Source: an uncultured Eubacteriales bacterium (GTDB lineage Bacteria > Bacillota > Clostridia > Christensenellales > Aristaeellaceae). From it: a stretch of 64,000 bases of DNA. The notes below the pieces were generated by a model. That model was given only the letters and a program-made list of their open reading frames with translations. It had not been told where the DNA came from and searched no databases. This document shows, piece by piece, positions 35,190 through 43,124 of the stretch. The stretch's first letter is position 1. Each line of letters opens with the position of its first letter. A program made the position numbers and the translations under genes. The stretch covers positions 1 to 64,000 of the forward strand of contig CADBKQ010000033.1 of the NCBI GenBank assembly GCA_902795275.1. Direction: 5' to 3'.

Positions 35190-36251
35190 TTACAGGCTCA
35201 GCGATTGCAATTTGTCCGCCTGCTCCTTCAGGGTGAGGGCATCGATGATTTCGTCCAGATCGCCGTCCAGGATGGCGTCGATTTTGTAGAGGGTCAGGTC
35301 CACGCGGTGGTCGGTGACGCGGCCCTGGGGGAAATTGTAGGTGCGGATGCGCTCGTTGCGCTCGCCGCTGCCCACCTGGGCTTTGCGGTTCTGGGCGTAG
35401 GCGGCGTCCTTTTCCGAGCGGTACAGGTCATAGAGCCGGGAGGCCAGCACCTTCATGGCCTTTTCCTTGTTTTTCAGCTGGCTCTTTTCATCCTGGCAGG
35501 TGACCACCAGGCCGGAGGGCATGTGGGTGATGCGCACGGCGGAGTCGGTGCGGTTGATGTACTGCCCGCCGTGGCCGGAGGCCCGGTAGGTGTCGATGCG
35601 AATGTCCTCGGGTTTGATTTCCACCTCCACATCCTCCGCTTCCGGCAGCACCGCCACGGTGGCGGTGGAGGTGTGGATGCGCCCGCCTGCTTCCGTCACC
35701 GGCACCCGCTGGATGCGATGCACCCCGGATTCAAACTTCATCCGGGAAAACGCCCCGACGCCGTTCAGGGTGAATACCGCTTCCTTGACGCCCTTGAGCT
35801 CCGTGGTGGAAATGTCCACCGGCTCAAACTGAAAGCCCTTGCGCTCGGCGTACCGCTGGTACATGCGCAGCAGCAGCGCGGCGAACAGCGCCGCTTCGTC
35901 GCCGCCCGCGCCGGGGCGGATCTCCATGACAACCGAACGGTCGTCGTTGGGGTCGTGGGGAATGAGAAACAGGCGCAGCCGGTTTCGTTCTTCTTCTTCC
36001 CGCGGCAGCAGTTCTTTCAGCTCTTCCTCCGCCATGTCCGCCAGGTCGGGGTCGGCCCGCATTTCCTTCGCCTGTTCGATCTGGGCCAGCATTTGCTTGT
36101 ATTCCCGCCAGGCCTTCACCGCGGGTTCCAGCTGCGCCATCTCTTTCAGCATGCCCTGCCATCTGGGTACGTCGGCGATGATCTCCGGCTGGGCCGTGGC
36201 GACGGTCAATTCTTCCAACCGGCATTCCATCGCTTCAAACTGGGCTTCCAT
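35190..36251 (-). CDS. prfA: Peptide chain release factor 1
   Basis: A 353-residue release factor that reads UAA and UAG. The GGQ loop is in ASGHGGQYINRTDSAVRITH and the codon-recognition motif region in the preceding EIRPGAGGDEAALFA domain; the length is normal. ATG 36251 has GGAGG eight bases upstream. The diguanylate cyclase gene lies upstream on the same strand, 153 bases away, with the heptad repeat between, so any prfA promoter would lie in or beside that repeat; I see no clear sigma-A site there. No hemK/prmC gene follows, unlike many genomes. Confidence 0.96.
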   Translation of the reverse strand: MEAQFEAMECRLEELTVATAQPEIIADVPRWQGMLKEMAQLEPAVKAWREYKQMLAQIEQAKEMRADPDLADMAEEELKELLPREEEERNRLRLFLIPHDPNDDRSVVMEIRPGAGGDEAALFAALLLRMYQRYAERKGFQFEPVDISTTELKGVKEAVFTLNGVGAFSRMKFESGVHRIQRVPVTEAGGRIHTSTATVAVLPEAEDVEVEIKPEDIRIDTYRASGHGGQYINRTDSAVRITHMPSGLVVTCQDEKSQLKNKEKAMKVLASRLYDLYRSEKDAAYAQNRKAQVGSGERNERIRTYNFPQGRVTDHRVDLTLYKIDAILDGDLDEIIDALTLKEQADKLQSLSL

Positions 36252-36292
36252 GGGCTGTCCTCCATTCTATCGACGAATGCCTTCCCCGGGAG

Positions 36293-36427
36293 GATAGGGA
36301 TTAGGGAATAGGGATTAGGCATTAGGGATTAGTCATTAGGCAATAGACATTAGGCGACAGTGACTGATTGCCAACGGTTTATATATTCACGCAATCCCTA
36401 ATCCCTATTCCCTAATCCCTATTCCCT
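36293..36427. repeat. Inverted telomere-like heptad repeats, locus 1
   Basis: Seven-base units GGGATTA and GGGAATA (with GGCATTA variants) run from about 36297 to 36347. The complementary units TAATCCC / TATTCCC run from about 36393 to 36427, so the block can fold back on itself. The right half overlaps the end of the diguanylate cyclase gene and encodes its last residues (EGIGIRE) and stop. A similar block lies at 41576-41707. Confidence 0.8.
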
Positions 36428-37472
36428 CTTTTACAAGCTCCCCCGCCAGCATCCGGCACATCACGTAAATGGCGGCGATTTCCTCATCCTGCCACAGGTG
36501 CATGGTGTGGACTTCCGGGCATACCACCACATACCCGAGCTCCGGGCGGTGCCGGTCCACCTGCATGATGAGGGCGGATTCCATGCCCAGCCGTTTCAGC
36601 GCGTCCCCCAGGTCGTGGGAATAGTTATACATATCGCTGAAATTGGTCGCGGCGTATACCCCGTTGCGCACCATATCCGCCACTTCGGGATACGTGCCCA
36701 GGGTTTTCCCGGTCTGGGCGTCGGTCATCACGCTGTTTCCGTCGATCCACAGCAGCCGGTGCATCCGCAGGTTTTCCTGAATCGCCAGGAAAGCCCAGCT
36801 CATCTTTTCATGCACGGTGCCTTCCTCGTCGAAGGCCGCGCTCAGCTGGAGGAAGGTGTCATACAGGCTGCGCTTGCTCATTTTGGGGATTTCCAGGTGG
36901 GCGTGCTTGCTTTCCACATAAATGATGTAGCAGTTCCGGCCTTTGGACTTGCCCCGGTACAGCGCCTTGTCGATCAGGGAAAAGAGGGTGTCATAGTCCC
37001 GGGCGTTCTCGGGAAAGGAAGCGGAGCCCACGGTGGCGGTGACAAACACCGTTACATCGTTTACCGTTACGTCCTTTCGGAGCGCGCCATTCGCGCTGGA
37101 ATACAGCCGGTCAAACAGGTCGTGAATATCATCATAGGCGTTGCTCTTTAAATACACGGCCAGAAATTCGTCCCCGCCGAAACGGCCCACGATGCCGTCC
37201 GTTCCAAAGAAGGCCCGCATCTTTTCGCCCAGATAGGACAGCACGCCGTCGCCTGCTTTATGGCCGTAATTGTCGTTAATGTCCTTGAAGTTATCCAGGT
37301 CCAGCATCGCCAGGGTGAAAGGAGTGCCCTCGTCGATGAGCGAGCGAACAAAATCGAGCATGAACGGCCGGGCAATCACGCCCGTCAGCGCGTCATGCAG
37401 CGCGACACCTCCAAAGGTCTCCAGCTGTTTCTCAAAGAATGGGTAGGTGGATAAATAATTCACGTCATACAT
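36405..37472 (-). CDS. Diguanylate cyclase (GGDEF) with C-terminal sensory-like domain
   Basis: A 355-residue soluble protein making c-di-GMP from two GTP. The GGDEF domain comes first (about 25-185): DALTGVIARPF, LDLDNFKDINDNYGHKAGD and an intact RFGGDEF at 98-104. No RxxD inhibitory site precedes GGDEF. Residues about 200-350 look like a GAF-type sensor (ATNFSDMYNY, GYVVVCPEVH), an unusual order since sensors normally come first. The last seven residues and stop are encoded by a heptad repeat, so the original C-terminus may have been altered. ATG 37472 is chosen; a GTG three codons earlier (37481) is possible. Confidence 0.85.
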   Translation of the reverse strand: MYDVNYLSTYPFFEKQLETFGGVALHDALTGVIARPFMLDFVRSLIDEGTPFTLAMLDLDNFKDINDNYGHKAGDGVLSYLGEKMRAFFGTDGIVGRFGGDEFLAVYLKSNAYDDIHDLFDRLYSSANGALRKDVTVNDVTVFVTATVGSASFPENARDYDTLFSLIDKALYRGKSKGRNCYIIYVESKHAHLEIPKMSKRSLYDTFLQLSAAFDEEGTVHEKMSWAFLAIQENLRMHRLLWIDGNSVMTDAQTGKTLGTYPEVADMVRNGVYAATNFSDMYNYSHDLGDALKRLGMESALIMQVDRHRPELGYVVVCPEVHTMHLWQDEEIAAIYVMCRMLAGELVKEGIGIRE

Positions 37473-37516
37473 CCGTTTCACCCGCTTCCCGATGGAAAAT
37501 TATTCTTATTATATAT

Positions 37517-37545
37517 ATCATACCAGAAAAAATAAAAATGTGCAA
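37517..37545 (-). promoter_or_regulatory. Promoter of the diguanylate cyclase
   Basis: Minus strand TTGCAC (37540-37545), 17-base spacer, TATGAT (37517-37522) in an AT-rich stretch. Confidence 0.65.
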
Positions 37546-37582
37546 GTGATTCAGAAAGCAGGACAAAAAATACATTGGCACC

Positions 37583-37653
37583 GATTCAGGAATTTCTGGG
37601 GGAACCATTCTTTGACATTCAAAGAATGGTTCCCCCCAGAAAACGCCTGAATC
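37583..37653. repeat. CTGGGGGAACC hairpin repeat with outer arms (copy h)
   Basis: The core palindrome at 37596-37640 (CTGGGGGAACCATTCTTTGA and complement) is extended by outer arms GATTCAGG (37583-37590) and CCTGAATC (37646-37653). The same CCTGAATC follows copy a at 160-167, showing that the outer arm belongs to the element. It lies just before the promoter of the methyltransferase gene. Confidence 0.75.
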
Positions 37654-37660
37654 ATGCCGC

Positions 37661-37689
37661 TTGTATTTCATTCTTCTTTCCTGTATAAT
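37661..37689 (+). promoter_or_regulatory. Promoter of the rRNA methyltransferase gene
   Basis: TTGTAT (37661-37666), 17-base spacer, perfect TATAAT (37684-37689). Confidence 0.75.
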
Positions 37690-37763
37690 AAGGCAAACCG
37701 GAAACGCCCGGCCGGATGTGGCGGCGCGGCAACTTTGGAACGCGGCAGGATGGAGGATGAGCC

Positions 37764-38933
37764 ATGGCAGATGTGATTTTGCTTCCCGGAAAAGAAAAGC
37801 GGGTGTATTCGGGGCACCCCTGGGTGTTCCGCAGCGACATTGCCCGCACGAAAAGCGACCCCCAGCCCGGCGACACCGTGCGGGTCACCGCCAGCAACGG
37901 GCGCTTCCTGTGCATGGCGGCGTACAATCCCCATTCCCAGATAGCTTTGCGCATCCTGAGCTATCGGGATGAACCCATCGACGAAGCGTTCATCCGGGGC
38001 CGCGTGCATCGGGCGGTGGAATATCGGCGACGTTTTGCCGACCTGCGTTCCTGCCGCCTGATTTTCGCGGAGAGCGACGGTCTGCCCGCCGTGATCGTGG
38101 ACAGCTTCGGGGACGTGCTTTCGCTGCAATGCCTGTGCCTGGGCATGGAGCGTTACAAAGAAATGATCTGCGACGCGCTGATGGACGAGGTGCAACCCAA
38201 GGGGATTTACGAACGCGGCGACGTGCCGGTGCGGGAGTTGGAGGGCCTGGAACAGGTGACCGGCGTCCTGCGGGGCGAAGTGCCCGACCGGGTGCTGATG
38301 GAGGAAAACGGCGTCAAATTCTGGGTGGACGTGAAGCAGGGGCAGAAGACCGGCTTCTTCCTCGACCAGAAGGAGAACCGCGCCGCTATCGCGCCCTTCG
38401 TCAAAGGCGCGCGGGTGCTGGACTGCTTCACCCACACCGGTTCCTTCGCCCTCCACGCGGCGAAGTTCGGCGCGGCGGACGTGACGGGCGTGGACATTTC
38501 GGAATACGCCTGCGATTTCGCAAGAGAAAACGCCGCCCTCAACGGCTTTGACAACGTGCGCTTCGTCGCCGCCAACGCCTTTGATTATCTGAAAGAACAG
38601 TGCGCCGCCGGGGAGCAGTACGACGTGGTCATCCTGGACCCGCCCGCGTTTACGAAGACCCGCGCCGCCGTGGAGGCCGCCGCCCGGGGCTACAAGGAAA
38701 TCAACCTGCGGGGCATGAAGCTGGTGAAGGACGGCGGGTATCTCGTCACCTGTTCGTGCAGCCAGCACATGCTGCCCGGCCAGTTCAAAGAAGTCGTCCT
38801 CTCCGCCGCCCGGGACGCGCGCGTGCATCTCTTCCAGGTGGACTACCGCACCCAGGGCCGCGACCATCCCATCCTTCCCGCCGCCCCCGAAACCCAGTAT
38901 CTGAAATGCGGCATCTTCCGGGTGGACAAGTAA
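37764..38933 (+). CDS. RlmI-like class I rRNA (cytosine-5) methyltransferase
   Basis: A 389-residue SAM-dependent enzyme of the RlmI family, which methylates 23S rRNA cytosine in E. coli. The N-terminal PUA domain opens LLPGKEKRVYSGHPWVFRSDI. A middle region follows (IYERGDVPVRELEGLEQ), then a Rossmann domain with motif I VLDCFTHTGSFALHAAKFGA near 215-234, TGVDIS, and the catalytic-type NPPY equivalent VILDPPAFTK near 290. TCSCSQHM carries the conserved late cysteine. GGAGG precedes ATG 37764. Monocistronic, ending at the hairpin at 38964. The exact base modified is inferred from the family. Confidence 0.88.
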   Translation: MADVILLPGKEKRVYSGHPWVFRSDIARTKSDPQPGDTVRVTASNGRFLCMAAYNPHSQIALRILSYRDEPIDEAFIRGRVHRAVEYRRRFADLRSCRLIFAESDGLPAVIVDSFGDVLSLQCLCLGMERYKEMICDALMDEVQPKGIYERGDVPVRELEGLEQVTGVLRGEVPDRVLMEENGVKFWVDVKQGQKTGFFLDQKENRAAIAPFVKGARVLDCFTHTGSFALHAAKFGAADVTGVDISEYACDFARENAALNGFDNVRFVAANAFDYLKEQCAAGEQYDVVILDPPAFTKTRAAVEAAARGYKEINLRGMKLVKDGGYLVTCSCSQHMLPGQFKEVVLSAARDARVHLFQVDYRTQGRDHPILPAAPETQYLKCGIFRVDK

Positions 38934-38963
38934 CGCGGCTTTCAAATGCGTGTGTAAAAAAAT

Positions 38964-39005
38964 CCAATTGCCATGGCGGAATGCACTGCCATGGCGATTG
39001 GTTTT
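38964..39005 (+). terminator. Terminator after the methyltransferase
   Basis: Arms CCAATTGCCATGGC / GCCATGGCGATTGG (one mismatch) followed by TTTTA. Confidence 0.75.
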
Positions 39006-39020
39006 ATGGTTATAATCCTT

Positions 39021-39141
39021 TATACTAAATACCTTCTAAAAGATTGAAAGATTCGGGATGGATTTTTCGTCCTGGCTAAGCTGAACGAAGGGAGGCGTAG
39101 CAGCGCTACGTTGACCAAGCTTTTAGATGGGATTTAGTATA
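39021..39141. repeat. MITE-like element with 22-base terminal inverted repeats
   Basis: Left end TATACTAAATACCTTCTAAA plus two more bases (39021-39042) and right end CTTTTAGATGGGATTTAGTA plus two (39120-39141) are inverted repeats with two mismatches. The centre GGGAGGCGTAGCAGCGCTACGTTG (39090-39113) contains a perfect short palindrome and matches the window start. Length 121 bases, no coding capacity. The right end overlaps the 3' end of the DUF523 gene and supplies its last residues (ILNPI) and stop codon. Confidence 0.75.
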
Positions 39142-39554
39142 ATTCTCTCTTCGGTGATCACCCGCGCATTGATCCGTTTGAGGGCTTGAGCGGCGATGCC
39201 GTCGCCGGGCGTGAGCGTGCCGGAGAAGGCGCCGTCGTACACCTGCCCGCAGCCGCAGGAGGGGCTTCGGGCTTTGAGAATGGCGCAGTCACAGCGCAAA
39301 AGCTGATACAGCCGCGCGGCTTCCTCCGCGCCTTTTTGGTATTCCTTGGTCACGTCCCGGCCGTCGCGGGTCACCACCCGTTCGCCCTGGATTTCAGCGG
39401 GCGTTCGCGGCGTGGGCAATCCGCCCACCTGTTCCGGACAGACGGGAACCAACTCGTGTTCCTTCGCCAAATTCAGCACGGCAGGACACGCCTTGCTCTC
39501 CCCGTCGTACCGGCAGCGGACGCCCAGCAGGCAGGCGCTGACCAGAATCCTCAC
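39123..39554 (-). CDS. DUF523 family protein
   Basis: A 143-residue cysteine-rich cytoplasmic protein of the DUF523 family, which is widespread but functionally uncharacterised. Typical features are present: VSACLLGVRCRYDGESK at the start (Cys pair), PVCPEQVGGLPTPRTPAE, and KARSPSCGCGQVYDG near 96, suggesting a bound metal or redox centre. It starts at GTG 39554, overlapping the deoD stop by four bases (GTGA), so it is coupled to deoD. Its final codons and stop come from the terminal repeat of the element at 39021-39141, so the natural C-terminus may have been replaced. Confidence 0.85.
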   Translation of the reverse strand: MRILVSACLLGVRCRYDGESKACPAVLNLAKEHELVPVCPEQVGGLPTPRTPAEIQGERVVTRDGRDVTKEYQKGAEEAARLYQLLRCDCAILKARSPSCGCGQVYDGAFSGTLTPGDGIAAQALKRINARVITEERIILNPI

Positions 39555-40255
39555 GCGATTTCCAGCGCGATTTCCATCATCTGGGTGAAGGTCTCGCGCA
39601 CCTCCTGGGGGCTGAGGCTTTCGCCGGTGAACACGTTATCGGAGATCGTCAGCAGGGACAGAGCGTTCTTCCCCGCCCGGGCCGCGTTCAGGTACAGGGC
39701 GTAGGCTTCCATCTCGATGCACAGCACGCCCAGGTCTTTGAGCACGGTGGCGGGCTTGACCACGGAGGCGTCATAGAAGGTGTCGGTGGAATACACCGGG
39801 CCCACCACGATTTCATGGCCCATCTTCCGCCCGGCGGCCACGGCCTTTTCCAGCAGTTCATAGGAGCAGCAGGGGCCCAGGTTGCCGTGGAAGCCGAACT
39901 GCGCGCCATAGTTGGAATTGGTGTAGGCGCTCATGCCCGCCACGATGGAGCGGATTTTCAGCTTGGGGCTGATCATCCCGGCGGAGCCCACGCGGATGAT
40001 GTTCTCCACGCCCAGGAAATTGAACAGCTCATAGGAATAAATGCCGATGGAGGGCATGCCCATGCCGGAGGCCATCACGGAGACGGGCTTGCCCTTGTAT
40101 TCGCCGGTATAGCCCTGTACGCCGCGCACATTGTTGACCAGCCGGGCGTTTTCTAAGTACATGTCGGCAATAAACTTGGAGCGCAGCGGGTCGCCGGGCA
40201 TGAGGACGGTGGGGGCAAAATCGCCGGGTTGCGCGCCGTTATGCAGTGTAGCCAT
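39551..40255 (-). CDS. deoD: Purine nucleoside phosphorylase, DeoD type
   Basis: A 234-residue hexameric-type phosphorylase that splits purine (deoxy)ribonucleosides into base and sugar phosphate for salvage. Seen: GDPLRSKFIAD (phosphate site), VRGVQGYTGEYKG, GSGMG-type SGMGMPSIGIYSYEL, the base-site IEMEAYALY and the catalytic Asp in TISDNVFTGE. Length and motifs match E. coli DeoD. ATG 40255 lies seven bases after AAGGAGG; an ATG two codons upstream is too close to that site. First gene of a two-gene unit with the DUF523 gene. Confidence 0.95.
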   Translation of the reverse strand: MATLHNGAQPGDFAPTVLMPGDPLRSKFIADMYLENARLVNNVRGVQGYTGEYKGKPVSVMASGMGMPSIGIYSYELFNFLGVENIIRVGSAGMISPKLKIRSIVAGMSAYTNSNYGAQFGFHGNLGPCCSYELLEKAVAAGRKMGHEIVVGPVYSTDTFYDASVVKPATVLKDLGVLCIEMEAYALYLNAARAGKNALSLLTISDNVFTGESLSPQEVRETFTQMMEIALEIA

Positions 40256-40276
40256 TTTCATTCCTCCTTTTGGCTG

Positions 40277-40305
40277 ATTATATACCAAAATAGGCAAATG
40301 CGCAA
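40277..40305 (-). promoter_or_regulatory. Promoter of deoD
   Basis: Minus strand TTGCGC (40300-40305), 17-base spacer, perfect TATAAT (40277-40282), just downstream of the kinase gene end. Confidence 0.75.
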
Positions 40306-40308
40306 GGA

Positions 40309-41100
40309 TTAAAAGAATTCATCCAATAAGATATAATAGCGCAGCTTTTCCCAATCGGGGGCAATGCCGAGTTCATCGAACAGCTTTTCGGGCCGGAAGC
40401 CGGGGACTGTATAGCCATAGAAGCCGTCGGTGTTATGTTTCAGGCTGCGGTAGCACAGCGCCAGGTCCCGCCATTTGTCGGCGACGCCCGCGTCCCCCAG
40501 GTCGATGAAGCCGCTGACGCGAATTCCTTCAAAGAAGATGTTGGGCAGGCAGCAGTCGCCATGGGAGAAGGCGGGCTCCAGGGGCGGCCTGTTGTTTTCC
40601 AGCCAGGCGAGCAGCGCTTCCGGGCTGTCAAACCCGCCGGGGCCGAAGGTTTCCGGCTCGCAGCGGGAGAAATCCACCAGGCCGTTTTCCAGGCTGTAGC
40701 GGGCGTGGGCCAGTTCATCGTCCAGCGTCCGGCTCTGCGGGCAGCCGGTGATGTCCGTCTGCCAGAGCATGCGCATCGCTTCCGCTAACAGTTTCAGCAG
40801 CAGCTCCGGCTGGTTCAGATAACTTTTGTCGCAGGCCATTTTGCCGGGGACGCGGGTCATGAGCAGGTATTCCCTGCTTTGATCTCTTTCAAATTGCAGC
40901 ACCCGGGGCGCGGGCAGCCTGCCCTCCAGCCAGTCCATCACCCGCACCATGCCGTCGGTCAGCTGGCTGTGAGGGCCGATTTTCAGCACCCTGTCCGGGA
41001 ACATCAGCACCGTGGAGCCCGACATGCCGGTGTCGTTCACCTCATAGGAAAGGCCCTGAATCCGGCTGCGGATGGAGGCCGGAAGAGAATCGAAATCCAT
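40309..41100 (-). CDS. APH(3')-like aminoglycoside phosphotransferase family protein
   Basis: A 263-residue kinase-fold protein of the APH family. The ATP-binding Lys is in VLKIGPHSQL. The catalytic loop HGDCCLPNIFF (about 187-197) and the metal-binding loop GFIDLGDAGVADKWRDLAL (about 204-222) match the APH(3') pattern well, including GVADKWRDLAL, which is more specific than a generic choline/APH match. The C-terminus RYYILLDEFF also ends like APH(3') enzymes, whose last residues contact the drug. It could give kanamycin/neomycin resistance or serve another substrate. ATG 41100 overlaps the dut stop by one base (TAATG), with AGGAG upstream. Confidence 0.82.
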   Translation of the reverse strand: MDFDSLPASIRSRIQGLSYEVNDTGMSGSTVLMFPDRVLKIGPHSQLTDGMVRVMDWLEGRLPAPRVLQFERDQSREYLLMTRVPGKMACDKSYLNQPELLLKLLAEAMRMLWQTDITGCPQSRTLDDELAHARYSLENGLVDFSRCEPETFGPGGFDSPEALLAWLENNRPPLEPAFSHGDCCLPNIFFEGIRVSGFIDLGDAGVADKWRDLALCYRSLKHNTDGFYGYTVPGFRPEKLFDELGIAPDWEKLRYYILLDEFF

Positions 41101-41525
41101 TATTGTTCTCCTGTGGAGCCGATGCCGCCCCGGTCGGGCGCGGCGAGGAAATCCACCGTTTCCAGTGTTACGTCGGGCATTTTCTTCACGATGCGGAACT
41201 GGCAGATGCGGTCGTTCTTTTCGATGCGGGTGTCCCGCAGGGCCACGGCGGAAAAGTACCACAGGTCGTTGTCCCCGCAGTAGCTTTCGTCGATCACGCC
41301 CACGCTGTTGGTCATGAGGATGCCCCATTTTTTGAACGTGGAAGACCGCGGGGCCACGTGGGCTTCGTACCCCTCCGGCAGCTTCATGCTCACGCCCAGG
41401 GGGATGAGCCGGTGCTCCCCCGCCTTCATCTCCACCGTTTCCGCCGCCCGCAGGTCGATCCAGTCCCCCTGGGGCAGCTTTTCCAAGGGGAGGATGTCGG
41501 CGTGGTAGCGAATTTGGATGGTCAT
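41100..41525 (-). CDS. dut: Trimeric dUTP diphosphatase
   Basis: A 141-residue dUTPase that removes dUTP and makes dUMP. The five family motifs are recognisable: [28 protein letters not shown] (catalytic Asp), RICQFRI and the glycine-rich C-terminal arm DRGGIGSTG. Aromatic Phe in the last motif is missing (the usual form is GFGSTG; here GIGSTG), a mild variation. ATG 41525 has AAAGGCGG nine bases upstream. It is followed without gap by the APH-like gene, an unusual pairing. The heptad-repeat block lies directly upstream. Confidence 0.93.
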   Translation of the reverse strand: MTIQIRYHADILPLEKLPQGDWIDLRAAETVEMKAGEHRLIPLGVSMKLPEGYEAHVAPRSSTFKKWGILMTNSVGVIDESYCGDNDLWYFSAVALRDTRIEKNDRICQFRIVKKMPDVTLETVDFLAAPDRGGIGSTGEQ

Positions 41526-41575
41526 AAGACAGACCGCCTTTCGATAAGAATTGCTCAGTCGATGTTTATTGGACG

Positions 41576-41707
41576 CTTTAGGTTATAAAAGGGATTAGGG
41601 ATTACGGAATAGGGATTAGGAAGATCGTGTGCAACACGATTGGAAACCAACGAAATAGCAAAACAAAATGACTAATCCCTGTTCCCTAATCCCTCTGTTA
41701 CCTAAAG
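41576..41707. repeat. Inverted telomere-like heptad repeats, locus 2
   Basis: Outer arms CTTTAGGT (41576-41583) and ACCTAAAG (41700-41707) enclose GGGATTA / GGGAATA units (41591-41620) and their complements TAATCCC (41672-41694). In the middle is a hairpin ATCGTGT / ACACGAT (41624-41640). The layout mirrors locus 1 at 36293-36427. It lies between dut and the xylanase stop. Confidence 0.8.
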
Positions 41708-41737
41708 TGCCTTTTATACCATGACTGAACAAATACG

Positions 41738-42937
41738 TTATTGTTTCAACGTCTCATAAACCCGATAGAACGCATCCTTATAATTCAGCTTCAAGTCCAC
41801 CAGGCCACCGTAGGGACTGTTGAGGTTATAGACGTAGTTGCCCTTGGGCGCGTTGGTATCGCCGACGCCCCAGATGGACACGGCTTTGAGGGGATTGCCG
41901 TTTTCGCCGTTCAAGCCCATGAACACCTGGAACAGCTTGGCGTAAAACTCCGCGTGCTTGTCCGCCTGGGACAGGTCAAAGTTGCGCACCGCCATTTCGG
42001 TGATCTGCACTTCGTAGCCCTCGGCGGCGTAATTGAGGATCTCATCGCGAATCATATCCAGATGGCTGTCCACCAGGCAGCCTTCCTGCACGCCGTAGCC
42101 GCCGATGTAGCCCTGCATGCCGATGCCGTCGCACAGCTTCCGGGGATTGCCGTTTTCGTCCAGCGCGGAGGTATTGACCTCCTGAATCAGCGTGCGGATG
42201 GCCTGGGCCTTGTCGGCGAAATAGGCGTTATAGTCGTTGTAATACAGCTTGATGTCCGCGCCCAGGGCTTCCACGGCGTTGCGGGCGTACAGGAAAGCCA
42301 GGGACACGTAATCGTCGCCCATATACTTGAGGAACAGGTTTTCCGCGCCGCCGCGCAGGGTGCGCAGGTGCCGGGGATCGCCTTCATTGTATTCGTTGGG
42401 GCCGTCCGCCACGGCTTCGTTCACCACGTCCCAGCAGTACACCACGCCGGGGAATTTCTCTTCAAAGTGCTTCACCACTTCGTTGATGTAGTATTCCGTC
42501 CGGGCCTTGATGGTCTCCTGGTCGGCGTAGGGCTTTTTGCTGTCGAAGTCCTCATGGAAGTACCAGTCGGTCATGTAAGCGTCCCACACCAGCACGTGGC
42601 CGCGCACGCCGATGCCGTTTTCCTGCGCCCACTGCACCATCTTGTCGGCCATGCCGTAGTTCATGGCGGGCATGCCGTCCTCCCGCTTCTGGGAAGCGCG
42701 CTGGTCGAGCAGGGAATAGGCCTTCATTTCGTTGGTGGTGGTAATGGAGTTAAAGTGGGCTTTCACCAGGTTCAGGTATTTCTGGTTCCGCAGCTGGTCA
42801 AAGGACAGGGGCGCGCCCAGCTTGAAGCCGTATTGTTCCGTCAGGGTGTACATGGGCGCCATTTCCTCCTCCGCAAACGCGGGCACACAGGCGCACACCA
42901 GCGCCAGCATCAAAACAACAGCGATGAACCGTTTCAT
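41738..42937 (-). CDS. Secreted GH10 endo-1,4-beta-xylanase
   Basis: A 399-residue exported glycoside hydrolase family 10 enzyme. Signal peptide 1-22 (basic start, hydrophobic core, cleavage near AFA). The barrel carries TTTNEMK near 67-72, RGHVLVW near 112, the acid/base Glu174 in CWDVVNEA, and nucleophile Glu314 in QITEMAV. SIWGVGD late is also typical. After RGHVLVW the usual His is Asp and the following loop differs (DAYMTDWYF), a feature of some GH10 subgroups. There is no carbohydrate-binding module or anchor, so it should be free or periplasm-like. GGGAGG precedes the ATG; a TATAAT lies about 35 bases upstream of the start. Confidence 0.93.
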   Translation of the reverse strand: MKRFIAVVLMLALVCACVPAFAEEEMAPMYTLTEQYGFKLGAPLSFDQLRNQKYLNLVKAHFNSITTTNEMKAYSLLDQRASQKREDGMPAMNYGMADKMVQWAQENGIGVRGHVLVWDAYMTDWYFHEDFDSKKPYADQETIKARTEYYINEVVKHFEEKFPGVVYCWDVVNEAVADGPNEYNEGDPRHLRTLRGGAENLFLKYMGDDYVSLAFLYARNAVEALGADIKLYYNDYNAYFADKAQAIRTLIQEVNTSALDENGNPRKLCDGIGMQGYIGGYGVQEGCLVDSHLDMIRDEILNYAAEGYEVQITEMAVRNFDLSQADKHAEFYAKLFQVFMGLNGENGNPLKAVSIWGVGDTNAPKGNYVYNLNSPYGGLVDLKLNYKDAFYRVYETLKQ

Positions 42938-43124
42938 CCATCATTCCTCCCTGGTTTTATTCCGTATCATTATAGCAGGTTTCTCCGCAAAAAGACAGGG
43001 CGGGAACGCCTGTTTTTTGCTTTTTATGCGTCAGTTTTATCAAAAGCCCTTCTTTTTCCCCGGAAAATATGGTATACTTTCCCTGCCTGGCAGAAAGACC
43101 AACGAGAAAAGGAGAGGACAAACC

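Noticed and set aside
36293..36427. Possible CRISPR array
   Set aside because: Units are seven bases with no spacers and the second half is the complement of the first; no cas genes are present.
42732..43124. Long N-terminal extension of the flavodiiron protein
   Set aside because: It overlaps the xylanase gene and the promoter region; family alignment begins at 43125, which has its own ribosome site.
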